A stretch of 64,000 nucleotides of DNA from Dendrolimus kikuchii (lineage: Eukaryota; Arthropoda; Insecta; Lepidoptera; Lasiocampidae). The position numbers and the translations under genes are program-made. Numbering within the stretch: position 1 is the first letter of the stretch; each line of letters opens with the position of its first letter. Of this stretch, positions 43,800-53,559 are shown one piece after another. Below the pieces are notes generated by a model that worked only from the letters and a program-made list of their open reading frames with translations, had not been told where the DNA came from and did no database searches. Location: positions 9,993,501 through 10,057,500 of the forward strand of contig CM034402.1 in the NCBI GenBank assembly GCA_019925095.2, in the 5' to 3' direction.

Positions 43800-44040
43800 G
43801 GCATATTCAAGTAACATGGATTCGAACGTTTTAATGGGTTCTCCAGACCTAATATTGTTACAATAATCAGTTTTTGACAGCGAAGGAAAGCATCACGATG
43901 AAACTTGTACATTGAGATTACTGACGCGTGAAATCCGACAATTCACCTTTGATCATTGAACGAGTGTGACGAGTATAAGTGCGGAGATCTGAGCCCATGC
44001 AGGAATGGGACGTACCTATATATGTTGACGCATATAAATA
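43800..44040 (+). mobile_element. SINE family 2, strongly diverged
   Basis: ATGGATTCGAACGTTT (B-box-like), AAGGAAAGCATCACGATGAA, ACTTGTACATTGAGATTACT and GAGCCCATGCAGGAATGGGA keep the order of the copies at 48097 and 49143. Confidence 0.6.
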
Positions 44041-44079
44041 ATTATAAGCCAATCGATAAACACTATATACCTACATGAT

Positions 44080-44140
44080 ACCAGGATTCAAACCACGTCA
44101 TTATTATGAGACACAGGTGGCATAATTGCTACCGTCATGA
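44080..44140 (-). repeat. tRNA-like SINE head fragment
   Basis: The minus strand has GTGGTTTGAATCCTGGT, a B-box match, but no body of a known family follows. Not a functional tRNA gene by inspection. Confidence 0.35.
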
Positions 44141-44394
44141 CTTTTTGTCAGTAAAATAGGTAATGCAGTTACTGTGGTAGATACCAATAAAACCAGATTT
44201 GAGATTCTTGCCTATACAATAAATTAAATAAATTCCAAATCGACGGTTGACCATAAAAATATAGACCGTTTTTCATAGACGATGGTAGTAGGTCTGAGTG
44301 ATGTGACAATTATGATCACTCGCTGTGATGGAATAACTAAACTGGGCTGAACAATAGGCTTTTATAGCTGGAGTTTAACAGATACAGTTATACC

Positions 44395-44530
44395 GTCTGG
44401 AAAACTGTTAAAATCTCTTATGTACATTTGCAAAACCAGAGGTAAAATTAACCTGCTGAAGACTTCGAAGAAACTTTAAAACTTACTTTTGAGAATCGGC
44501 GTTTCCAAATACTGGGCCAAAACCTCGTCT
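44395..44530 (-). mobile_element. Family B retroposon-like fragment
   Basis: TGTACATTTGCAAAACCAGA, GACTTCGAAGAAACTTTAAA, CCTCGTCTGGGAGCTCAATT parallel 16350-16465. It ends exactly where an A copy starts. Confidence 0.5.
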
Positions 44531-44532
44531 GG

Positions 44533-44988
44533 GAGCTCAATTCGTGCAGGAACGGAGAAAGAATACAATATCCTGCGGTCGGGCGGCTTGTTGTAAGAGG
44601 CGACAAAATAACCCACAGCCAGGTGTTAGGGTATTTACACAAATCGATGGCTACCACATAATAATATATAGGTATATAATAAATAAATATACGTCTGCAG
44701 CGTTATTTAATACCCGGTTCTTATTTATAACTTTGATGACAATTTTGAGCGAAAATTTGACAAAATTTTCCCTGAACTTTTTACTCGTAAGCATGTATAT
44801 GATGTGCACCTTGATGTTTTCACGCTTGAGTTCAGTTTCGGAATTTGTGGCTAGGTTTCAGTCTCTCTTTAGAGAGCAGCGGCATATTGGTAGCATTTTT
44901 GGTGTTACAAATGTCCATAGACCATGGTAACCGCTTTCCATCGGGCGGGCCGGCTGCCTGACTGCTGAACTCATGTAATAAAAAAAAC
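44533..44988 (+). mobile_element. Family A retroposon interrupted in the middle
   Basis: 5' part (44533-44657): CGTGCAGGAACGGAGAAAGA to ATCGATGGCTACCAC. 3' part (44845-44988): CTAGGTTTCAGTCTCTCTTT to CTCATGTAATAAAAAAAA. About 190 bp of unrelated AT-rich sequence replaces the usual centre. CAATT at 44528-44532 and again just after the A-tail (near 44993) suggests a 5-bp target duplication. Confidence 0.7.
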
Positions 44989-45498
44989 AGTACAATTGCT
45001 TAGGTATACGATAAAAGCCTACTTCAATAAAACAAATTATAACGGAATTAAAAATAACTTCAGTCCAAGTCTATCCCCAAATGGGGGAATCGAACTGTTG
45101 TGACAGTTTTCCCGCTTATAAAGTGTCCTACTTTCGTATTGCGGCCGAGTTACGGGCTTTGCTTTTTTTGCCTTCTATTCCCCTTTGAATAGTGGCGAAA
45201 TAGGAAGGGATATCTTTAGGCTCTCATTAAGCCACTGAATTAAGTACGCTCGGGTTTCTTTTCTATCATTTAGATCGTATTCGATGTCAATTGCAATACT
45301 AATAAAATTAAAGTGTCTGTATATGATATTATCTAAATATAAATTATCTTTTTTAGAATTTTTGTCGTTTAGTCTGTCTGAAAGTTTGTCTCGATAGGCT
45401 CGATCAAAATTTTAGAGATCAAAAAAGCAATTGTATTATAAATGTTCATGTATCTGTCGTATGTTTATAATAATTTTGATAGTTTACAAGATTCAGAA
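44989..45498. other. Unassigned region
   Basis: 45060-45250 is GC-richer with CCAAATGGGGGAATCGAACT, possibly a repeat scrap with a tRNA-like motif. Nothing else recognised. Confidence 0.35.
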
Positions 45499-46703
45499 TC
45501 CCTATTAATATTATAAATGCGAAAGTAACTCTGTCTGTCTGTCTGTCTGTTCCGTTTTCACGTAAAAACTACTGGACCGATTTGGCTGAAACTCAGTATA
45601 TATATATATTTTCGATGCCGAGAATGAACATAGGATACTTTTTATCCCGGAAAATGGGATAGTTTCCGGGATAAAAATATATTGTCTCTCTGTTTATAAT
45701 AAAATAAGTTAGAAATAAGAAACTAGAAATAAGTTTATATAAATAAATGAATTTGAATTTGTTTGTTATCCTTTTATGGAAAGACTATTGGACCGATCTG
45801 GCTGATACTCGGTACATATGTAATTTGAATACCGAGGGTGGCCAAAGGATACTTTTTATCCCGGATACTGGGATAGATTTTGGGATAGATTTATGTAAAG
45901 TTTATCCCGGAAACTAGGATAGGTTTTTTATTTGTGGTTTGCCATTTTCGTCATTTTGTTTATTTTGGTCAATTTGGTCGTTTAGGTAGTTTTGGTAGTT
46001 TTGTTTGGCAGTTTTGGTAGTTGTGGTAGTTTTGGTTGGTAGTTTTGCTATTTTCGGTAGTTTATGCTGGTAGTTTTGGTAGTTTCGGTTGTTTTGGTAG
46101 TTGTGGTAGTTTAGGTAGTTGTAGTAGTTTTGGTAGCTGTGGTAGTTTTGGTAGCTGTAGTAGTTTTGGTAGTTGTGGTAGTTTTGTTTTGTAGATTTAG
46201 TAGTGTCGGCAGTTGTGGTAGTTTTGGTAGTAGTGGTAGTATTGGTAGCTGTGGTAGTTTTGGTTTGTAGATTTGGTAGTTATGGTAGTCTTGATTGGTA
46301 GATTTGGTAATTGTGGTAGTTTAGGTAGTTGTTGTAGTTTTGGTCGTTTGTGTAGTTTACACAATATTTAGTTATATAAATAAAACTAGAACGGGTTGAA
46401 ATAGGGTATTAAATTTTCTATGGGGGACCAATCATTTATCAAGTTTATAGATATAAACATTCATAATCTTAAAAAAAAAGCGACTTTCACTCGATCTGAC
46501 TGTCTGAATAACGAAAATGGACATAGATACTATTCATCCCGGTAGATGGGATAGTTTGCGATATAAAATGAAGTAAATTTTCCGAGGGCAAATAGCACCA
46601 ACATAAAAATACAATACAATATATCCTGTATTAACGCCTGCTCTTAAAACAAGAGGTACGCACTAGAGTTTGACGCGCGGCGGAGCCGCGGGGTAAACTC
46701 TAG
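45499..46703 (+). mobile_element. Non-autonomous Helitron with 9-bp minisatellite, copy 2
   Basis: Starts TCCCTATTAATATTATAAAT after a host A and ends in a hairpin (CGCGCGGC/GCCGCGGGG, 46674-46692) and AAACTCTAG before a host T. Colinear with 29117-30038 in opposite orientation, including TGTCTGTCTGTCTG, the TATCCCGG modules and GATATAAAATGAAGT. 1205 bp. No Rep/helicase. The minisatellite (45945-46345) has a different unit from copy 1. ACTAGAGTTT/AAACTCTAGT extends the terminal stem. Confidence 0.85.
45945..46345 (+). repeat. Minisatellite, unit about TTTTGGTAG / TTGTGGTAG
   Basis: Tandem 9-bp units with TTTT/TTGT/CTGT variants and occasional longer spacers. Corresponds in position to the GTGGACCMA array in the other Helitron copy but differs in sequence. 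Confidence 0.9.
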
Positions 46704-46926
46704 TATGTGAATAAAATGTCTAAGCCCTCGAAATCGAGAGCACAGCTTGCGTATATCTACAAAATTTTACACTATATTGTATAGGTATATAAATTTATTG
46801 TACTATTTATAAATATTTAGTACTAAAATTTAAGTACTAAGTAAGTAAGTATGTAAGTTTAATACTAAGGAATTAAGTAGTTTCAAAATATTAATTAAGT
46901 AAGTTTAGTAATTAAACTTATTTACA
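46704..46926. other. AT-rich, short AAGTA runs
   Basis: Imperfect AAGTA/TTAAGTA runs at about 46840-46910. Nothing else recognised. Confidence 0.5.
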
Positions 46927-46996
46927 GTCTTATTCATAGAGAGTTGAGTAATTTTGAACGCTTTTTAATTATCATAAAGAAGCGTTAAAACTTACT
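46927..46996. mobile_element. Partial palindromic element
   Basis: AGTCTTATTCATAGAGAGTT left arm, ATAAAGAAGCGTTAAAACTT start of right arm; the rest is replaced by R copy 4. Same family as 23290-23384. Confidence 0.65.
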
Positions 46997-47298
46997 AGAG
47001 CTGCCGGGGGATGGCTATAGTCCCCCGGCAGTAGAGATGACCTTGCTAGGCACACGTCTGCCAGGGCTAGAGGGAAGGCTAGGTCATATACCCATAGCCC
47101 TGGTGTCAGGCGCAGGACGGAACTTCCTGGGGTTTTAGTGGATATCCCTAACTGGGGCGTGGCAATAGCATAGTGTCAGTTCTGATTGGGCATGCTATTG
47201 CCAGCTCCGATTTGGCAAATCCCACACAGGGGTTGTAAAGGTTCTGCCCTTGTCGCGGCTTATGGTCCTCGATCCGATTTTCCCTGGCTAAAAAAAAG
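46997..47298 (+). mobile_element. R-family retroposon, copy 4, 5'-truncated
   Basis: GCCGGGGGATGGCTATAGTC, GTCAGGCGCAGGACGGAACT, TATCCCTAACTGGGGCGTGG and TTTTCCCTGGCTAAAAAAAA, colinear with the 3' two-thirds of copies 1 and 2. No clear target duplication. Confidence 0.8.
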
Positions 47299-47515
47299 CC
47301 TAGTTAAGTCTTAGCCGGCCGAACTCGCTGAAACGCAGAGACTCCAAGTTCGATTCCTGGCATGATAAATTTCAGAAACGAACTTTCTGTTATTTACTAC
47401 GGTCTGGGTATCTGATATCAGCCCCAGAGTGGTCCTCTGTATATCACCCATAACACAAACGTAACTTGCTTAGCTTGGGGACATATAATATGTGATGAGA
47501 TTGTTTAAAAAAAAT
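47299..47515 (+). mobile_element. tRNA-headed SINE, family 1
   Basis: GCCTAGTTAAGTCTTAGCCG head, B-box CAAGTTCGATTCCTGG, then TATTTACTACGGTCTGGGTA and TGTATATCACCCATAACACA. Lies directly against the R copy's A-tail. Best preserved copy of this family here. Confidence 0.75.
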
Positions 47516-47853
47516 ATAGGCTGATATTATAACTTTGTGTTCAGTTTATATAGCTGTTTTAAGAACCTATCGTTAGATAGGTTTATAAAAAGAACTTCAT
47601 TAACGACTTTTTTTTTTCAGTCAAAAAAGGTATCGATATAAAATGCTTTCTAGATTAAATTGTGAGGTAGAAAACTCGCTAAAATAATCTTGGTAATAGA
47701 ATTTAGAAAGTGCTTTCATCGGGAATTGGTTTGAATTTCCTTTGAGTATTTTTTACATATTATAGCGTATCTATTAAATTTACTTTTTTTGGCATTTATA
47801 GGTATCTAAATATAAGTTAAAAAGACTGGTCGATGAGCCCAATATCATAGACG
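47516..47853. other. AT-rich stretch without recognised features
   Basis: Nothing recognised. Confidence 0.4.
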
Positions 47854-48105
47854 ATAGCAAGGTACATCTGGCGCTGGCTTGGCAACCTAAAAAGGATGGG
47901 GGAATATCGCGCGGGGAAAAGAGCCTATCTGGGCAGACCAACGGCCGGCCGGCCTGCTTTTGGTCGGCCCAGATATCGTTGGAGTGACGTAGTGGAGGCT
48001 AATCTGCGCGAGATTCAAGCCAATGGACGGCTGGAAACAGCGATGTACAGAAAGGAGTGGAGTATTCTAATTTTAGAGGCCAGCACCCATTATAAGTCGT
48101 GGTAA
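47854..48105 (+). pseudogene. C-terminal fragment of a LINE ORF (GRPxxRRP type)
   Basis: The frame reads IWRWLGNLKRMGEYRAGKRA, YLGRPTAGRPAFGRPRYRWS, DVVEANLREIQANGRLETAM and ends at TAA 48103-48105. WLG-x2-xRM, AYLGRP and GRPRYRW-x-DV are the signature of RTE-like LINE C-termini, as at 62253-62522. Upstream a stop (TAG) lies just before 47851. Immediately followed by a SINE. Confidence 0.75.
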
Positions 48106-48395
48106 CGTAATGGCTAGCGCATGCGTCCCAAACTCAAAAAGCGCGGGCTCGAATCCTAGCTGAAACGCATGCACCTCTTAGGCAGTTTTTCGACCTAATG
48201 TGCATATTGTTACAATTGCTACGTTCTAACAAACGATAAAGGAAAACATCAAGATGAAACCTGTAAATCGAGATAATCGATGTTTCAAACCTGCCAAGCC
48301 GCTTTGTACAAGCATGGCGGATATACTGTCCGTTCCCCTATAGTGGGAGGCCCGAGCCCAGCAGTGGGGCATTTATGGGTTGTTATAAGACCCAT
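48097..48395 (+). mobile_element. tRNA-headed SINE, family 2, full length
   Basis: Head GTCGTGGTAACGTAATGGCT (A-box region), B-box GGGCTCGAATCCTAG near 48146-48160, then GCATGCACCTCTTAGGCAGT, GCCGCTTTGTACAAGCATGG, GGATATACTGTCCGTTCCCC and GCCCAGCAGTGGGGCATTTA. Overlaps the stop codon of the LINE scrap by a few bases. Confidence 0.85.
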
Positions 48396-48477
48396 TTTGG
48401 GTAGTTGAGCCGTAGCAGTTAGTTAAACGGTAGTCACCTCTACGAGACCTTTCATTGCGCGTGGTCTGGCATGCTCT

Positions 48478-48765
48478 TAATTTTTTATAGTGAAGCTGAA
48501 AACAGACTGACGATCCACCTAATGGAAAGGGGTTACCGTTGCCTATAGAAGTATGCAGCAAAAGAGTTGAAGCGCTTCCAACCTTTAGGATGCGATAGGG
48601 AGGAAAGGAAAGGGAAGACGGGATATGGGAAGAGGGATGTAGACCATCAGAACTCTGATCATACGAAATATAATTAACTGAAGGCTTACCGTTTCATGCT
48701 GATGTTGTATGAGAGCGTGGTATCACACCAATCGAGCCGATCCTACCTAATCATAATTTTTCTTG
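48478..48765 (-). mobile_element. Family B retroposon-like repeat, near full length
   Basis: From TTTTTTATAGTGAAGCTGAA and GGAAAGGGGTTACCGTTGCC (head shared with A) through GGAAGACGGGATATGGGAAG to CTTACCGTTTCATGCTGATG and GAGCGTGGTATCACACCAAT. Shows the full order of the B family. Confidence 0.7.
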
Positions 48766-49142
48766 GTTAGTATAAGTTAATACATGCATGAAGCGTAAGT
48801 AGATAAACGCAGTATATTACCTAATTCCGTTTATTCAAATAGAGGCTTCAGGCAGCACCTGTGTGTAACGGCACCCTGCGCTCATTTATAGTCGTATTAC
48901 CATGTTACAGCCTAGTGAGCCCGTATTACTGCAGCTTAAGCCGAACTTATTGTGTTAGATAAAGTCCAAGTAAAAAATCGATATGGCTTTCCGTTGCTTT
49001 GGATGTAGATTAGAGTTAGTAGCTGTTTTTGTGACCTACATTTGGTCTTCTCTAAATTACTCTATATTATTTATCTTTGTCGCATGTTTCTTTATATAAA
49101 TACAGAGAGAGAGAGAGCATCTAGGAGGCTGGAAAATTACAA
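48766..49142. other. Unassigned region
   Basis: A GAGAGAGAGAGAG run lies near 49106-49118. Nothing else recognised. Confidence 0.4.
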
Positions 49143-49440
49143 AAGTAATTACAGGTAGCGTAATGGCTAGTACTCGCGTCCTAAACGCAAAGGGCGTCGG
49201 TCGAATCATGGGCGGAACGCATGCACTACTTGGGTAGTTTCTTGATATAAGGTGTATATTGTTACAATTACCACATGCTAACAATGGTGAAGGAAAATAT
49301 CGTGATGAAACCTGCACATCGAGATAACCGATGTGTCAAACCTGCCAAGCCGCTTTGGACAAGCGTGGCATATATATTGTCTGTTCCCCTATAGTGAGTG
49401 GCTCGAGTCCAGCAGTGGGGCGTTTATGGGCTATTATTAA
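49143..49440 (+). mobile_element. tRNA-headed SINE, family 2
   Basis: GGTAGCGTAATGGCTAGTAC head, a degraded B-box (CGGTCGAATCATGG), TCGTGATGAAACCTGCACAT, GCCGCTTTGGACAAGCGTGG and GAGTCCAGCAGTGGGGCGTT then an ATTATTA end. Confidence 0.8.
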
Positions 49441-49462
49441 ATATTCTTATTCCATATATATA

Positions 49463-49691
49463 TTTTTTATTGCAGGAAATCAGCAGACAGGCAGACGGCC
49501 TACTTGTTGGAAAGCGGTTACCATCGCCTATGGACATTTGCAATAGCAAAGTTGCTACAAATGCGCTGCTGTTCTCTTAAGGGAAACTGGAACCTGGTCA
49601 CTAATGCCGAAACACAACTTTAGGTTGTTATGGCGCCATACTCTAGACCAGGGGTGGTAGCCTCCAGTCGGGCAAATGCCCTACCACCTGG

Positions 49692-49693
<2 letters not shown>
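49463..49693 (-). mobile_element. Family A retroposon, partial, abutting a TA tract
   Basis: TTTTTATTGCAGGAAATCAG to CCCTACCACCTGGCA, then directly TA repeats. The usual TGTGGGTTGTTTTGTC block and 5' end (element orientation) are missing, as if truncated at or replaced by the microsatellite. Confidence 0.8.
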
Positions 49694-49781
<88 letters not shown>

Positions 49782-49816
49782 GTATATATATATATGTATA
49801 TATATATATGTATATA

Positions 49817-49905
<89 letters not shown>
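49694..49905. repeat. Long (TA)n microsatellite
   Basis: About 210 bp, with TG interruptions every 10-20 bp between about 49768 and 49826. Five overlapping YIYIYI-type ORFs on both strands arise from it and are not genes. Confidence 0.97.
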
Positions 49906-49907
<2 letters not shown>

Positions 49908-49975
49908 TTGGCAAACTGGCAAACAGATCCAATAGTTAGCAAGCGTTTATGTAGCCTATGGACATCTACAATACA
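49906..49975 (-). repeat. B-like repeat scrap
   Basis: TTAGCAAGCGTTTATGTAGC and CTATGGACATCTACAATAC match the head shared by A and B (plus-strand reading AAGCGGTTACCGTCGCCTATGG). Confidence 0.45.
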
Positions 49976-50814
49976 TGTAAATCTAGAGCAATTATAAAAA
50001 TTTCTAATATTTAAATGAATATATTAGAATAATTATTTAAATAATATTCATTTGGTAAATATTAAACAAACATCTATTTATATATAAACCTTTCAGCAAG
50101 TATAAATTATACACGAATATTATAAACAAAAGTGCTTATGTTTGAATTGTAATGTGTAAGCCTCTCTCAATTTTAATTTAAACTGCGTCAAAAATGTCCA
50201 CAGCGGGTAAAACAATCTATTTTCAGGGAAAAACGACGCGATTATTCTTCGAGGGCAAATGGATTTCGGACCCCGCACCCTCGGACCTTTTATTGTCGCG
50301 TTAGGAACAAATTGCTACTCGGAAAACTGAAGACAGCAACCGCTTTTTATACACAAATGAAATCGATGCTTATTTGAGAAGATTTATATGAGGAGAGTTG
50401 TGATTTGATGAAAGATTTTGTGATAAGAAAGAGATGCTCAAGGGATATTTCTTCTTTACAGATGACATGTCTTCAGTTATTTATATACATAAAAGTTAAA
50501 ACCTAAAATTTAAACAAATATGCACTAAAAAATAGATAAAAAAACAAAACAAGCAACTCATAGCCCCATCAAATCTGACCGCTGGCAATGGGTAGCCGGT
50601 CATAAAAAGTTGGGAGCATTATTTGGCTGAATACAGAAGTTACTTTTTTGGGCAAATTAAGCCTTCGTCTTCCGATTACCTGTTGCCTTAACTAGCCAGA
50701 CGCTTTCTTATGTTCTTTAAAACGTAGTGGGCATTTAATCCTAACACCGCTAAAGTTTCTAAGATACTGATATGAACCATGTATTAAGAATAGTTGTATA
50801 TATTAAATTAATAC
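49976..50814. other. Unassigned region with GC-richer patch at 50200-50330
   Basis: The patch contains CGAGGGCAAATGGATTTCGG and CCTCGGACCTTTTATTGTCG. It has no repeat partner in the window and no long frame. Could be unique conserved non-coding DNA or an old element. Confidence 0.3.
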
Positions 50815-51130
50815 ACTTTTATCCCTGCAGGAACGGAGAAAGAATATAATTTCCTGCGGCCGGGCGGCCTGTCGTAAGAGGCGACTTAACAACCCACAGT
50901 CAGGTGGTAGGGCATTTGCTCGACTGGATGGCTACCACCCCTGGTCTAAAGTATGTCGCCATAACAACCTTGAGTTGTGTTCCGGTATTAGTGACCAGGT
51001 TCCAGTCTCCCTTAAGAGAGCAGCAGCGCATTTGTAGAAACTTTGGTATTGCAAATGTCCATAGGCGATGGTAACCGCTTTCCATCAAGTGGGCCGTCTG
51101 CCTGTCTGCTGAACTCCTGCAATAAAAAAA
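50815..51130 (+). mobile_element. Family A retroposon, full length
   Basis: TTTTATCCCTGCAGGAACGG at the 5' end to CTGAACTCCTGCAATAAAAA at the 3' end, with all interior blocks. AATACA lies just 5' (about 50809) and again after the A-tail (51129-51134), a possible 6-bp target duplication. The best-preserved A copy on this strand. Confidence 0.85.
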
Positions 51131-51344
51131 AATACAGGAAGTTAAAAGTTATTTTCCTTGAATGTTGGTGTTTCCCTCTTTATGACTGTGTCATATTGAG
51201 CAAGTCCTAATATCACGTGATTTCGAAGTTGGGAAATACCAGGAAATTTAAAGAGTCACGGATTATATGGTTTTAGTATCAATCGTATCAGGATCAGTTA
51301 ATTTTTATATTTATAATAATATCCACTTAAAGCACTCTCCCGGT

Positions 51345-52216
51345 TAACTCTTGTGGGGTTCCCAGACTATAGAGTATCGAATCACTTGAAAAAGAACTTA
51401 AGCTATCGTTCTAGTGAAATCGTATCAAAATTAGCTAATATTTATGCAATGTAACTAATTTATACCGTTCCCGGGAACATTCCCGCGGGATTATTTTTGG
51501 TTTTTTATTGCAGGAGTTCAGCAGACAGGCAGACGGCCCACTTGATGGAAAGCGGTTACCATCGCCTATGGACATTTGCAACACCAAAGGTGCTACAAAT
51601 GCGCTGCTACTCTCTTAAGGGAGACTGGAACCTGGTCCCTAATGCCGGAACACAACTCAAGGTTGTTATGGCAACATACTTTAGACCAAGGGTAGTAGCC
51701 ATCCAGTCGGGCAAATGTCCTACCACCTGGCAGTGGGTTGTTTGGTCGCCTCTTACGACAGGCCGCCCGGCCGCAGGAAATTGTATTCTTTCTCCGTTCC
51801 TGCACGGATAAAATTCCCGGGACACAAAGTACCGTAGCATTTAAAAAAGAATGAAAGCTAACGTTTTAGTGAAAACTGTGCCAGAATAAGCTTCTTTTCA
51901 TGCACCCTAACAACTAGAAACAGCTCCCGAGAAAATTCCCTCGGGTTTTCCGGGATTAAAAATAATACTCATTTTATTACATAAAATTTGCTATCGATCA
52001 GTAAAAAAATCACATTGGAATTCGATTTTATTTTTTAATTTGGCCATTTTATTTTAATGTCATAAAAATTCCTGGGAATAGGATAAAAAGTAGCACAGAT
52101 TTTACGTCTTAGAATTTTCTGTCGATCAGAGAAAACCGTGTTGGAATCGGGCTATTCGTTTTTGCGTGAATCCCGAACAAACAAGAAAAGTAAAAAAAAA
52201 GCTTCGTCTTCTCCAT
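51345..52216. repeat. Dispersed repeat with CCCGGGA motifs, copy 2, hosting an A insertion
   Basis: AAAAAGAACTTAAGCTATCG, TACCGTTCCCGGGAACATTC, the A retroposon, then TTCCCGGGACACAAAGTACC, CCCTAACAACTAGAAACAGC and ATCGTTTATATAGTGTATTC. It is colinear with 26196-26795 when the insert is removed. Confidence 0.7.
51493..51812 (-). mobile_element. Family A retroposon, full length, precise nested insertion
   Basis: Inserted into GCGGGATTCCCGGGACAC, whose uninterrupted form is present at 26205-26225. ATT occurs on both sides (51490-51492, 51813-51815). The unit is 320 bp including the A-run. Ends read TTTATCCGTGCAGG (5') and TGCAATAAAAAACC (3') on the minus strand. The 104-codon plus ORF through it is not a gene. 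Confidence 0.9.
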
Positions 52217-52500
52217 CGTTTATATAGTGTATTCCTTTTTTTTAATAGCTTGAACCTACAAACACTATATTTTTAGAATTTTATAATATTATAGTATCAC
52301 AGCATTTGAAAAAGAACATAAGCTATCGTTTTTGTGAAAATTTTGTCTTAATAAGCTAATCTTTATGCACCCGAACAACTACAAACCGCTCCTGGGAAAA
52401 TTCTCTTTTAAATCCATCGTTTATATAGTCTATTCCAGTTGTTTTTCTTTAAATAGCTTCAATATATAGACCGGTATTTTAGAATTTTGTAATATTATAG
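52217..52500 (+). repeat. Imperfect tandem duplication of the repeat end
   Basis: TTTTAATAGCTTGAACCTAC...TTTTAGAATTTTATAATATT (52239-52292) recurs as TTTAAATAGCTTCAATATAT...TTTTAGAATTTTGTAATATT (52448-52497). Between them are further modules of the 51345 repeat (AAGAACATAAGCTATCGTTT, CCGAACAACTACAAACCGCT). Confidence 0.65.
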
Positions 52501-53556
52501 ATTGATGAAACGTAAGCAAAAACGACCCTGGCTGGCTGGGCTGGTTTAAATGCATTTCAAATCTTGTGCATTCTTGAAACAAAGCGAAGTAAAATAGCCA
52601 GCTTGCTGTCATGAATAAACGAACCAACTCGTATTCGAAAATGCAACATTGTGAGTAATATCTAGCTGAAATGACAGAAAGTAAAAAGGGTGACTTGTGA
52701 AGTCGTAGGTAATATATGTGTATATACTTTTACTGTTGAAAAATGTTATCGGCATATCTTTTACGGTACATTTTTGACTTTTCTATTTCTCATATTATAT
52801 TCTTCCAAATTATTTCTGTAATTTGTATTTATTGTCTATTGAATAATTGTAATAAAAATAATAAATAAATAATGACTATGATAATTTAAATATTAATAAG
52901 TAATATTGATATAATGATAAATGATTGGTTGATAATTAATCGTATGCACTGGTATATTATATTATTTAATTTTTGGTGATATAAATTTATTTATTTATTT
53001 ATATAGGGGGCATACTGAGGTAATACGGTTACATTCACGAAGTTTAGAGCTTCTGAAATTGCAATGAACACAAAGGACATAATAGATATGCAAAGATTAA
53101 TTCTGAAATAGGTGCTACACGATTACCACTACCGTTAGAATTATCAGTCTCACCTCTCTATAAAAAGTACCAGTTATTATACCAGTCTTTTTGTAGATCG
53201 ATGGGACTCGCCACTGCTATGTAAATAGGTGCAACTGCACACCCAGTTAGATGCATGAATTTGTCGTCTGCCGCCTCGCGGCCTGGTGGCAGAGTCCATA
53301 CTTGAAGGTATTTTGGTATACATGTCCCTTTGACGCCGTGGAGAAAAAACATTGATAATAATAATAGTGAAGCGGGTGTAATACGCTAGTATTTGTCTTA
53401 TTAATTAATTGTTGTGCCGTGAATAAATTTGAACTTTGATAACATTGAAATAATTTTACAATTTAAAATTGTACAATATGGAAATATTAAAGTTTCTGAA
53501 ATAAATGAATTATTATTATTATATTTTTTATCTAATTACTTTATAACCTACAACAG
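52501..53556. other. AT-rich; GC-richer patch at 53150-53340
   Basis: The patch (CGTCTGCCGCCTCGCGGCCT) has a 64-codon minus ORF without motifs. ATTT runs at 52990-53005. Nothing else recognised. Confidence 0.35.
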
Positions 53557-53559
53557 TTA

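Noticed and set aside
44080..44140. Functional tRNA gene
   Set aside because: A B-box-like motif is present but no cloverleaf with matching arms could be drawn. Likewise the SINE heads at 48097 and 49143 are tRNA-like but not functional tRNAs.
49620..49997. Several overlapping YIYIYI proteins
   Set aside because: Translation of a TA microsatellite in all frames.
51497..51811. 104-codon ORF across an A retroposon, with matching ORFs in other A copies (28786, 55794)
   Set aside because: The frame exists because copies are similar. It is broken or shifted in other copies, runs antisense to the A-tail, and no protein motif is seen.
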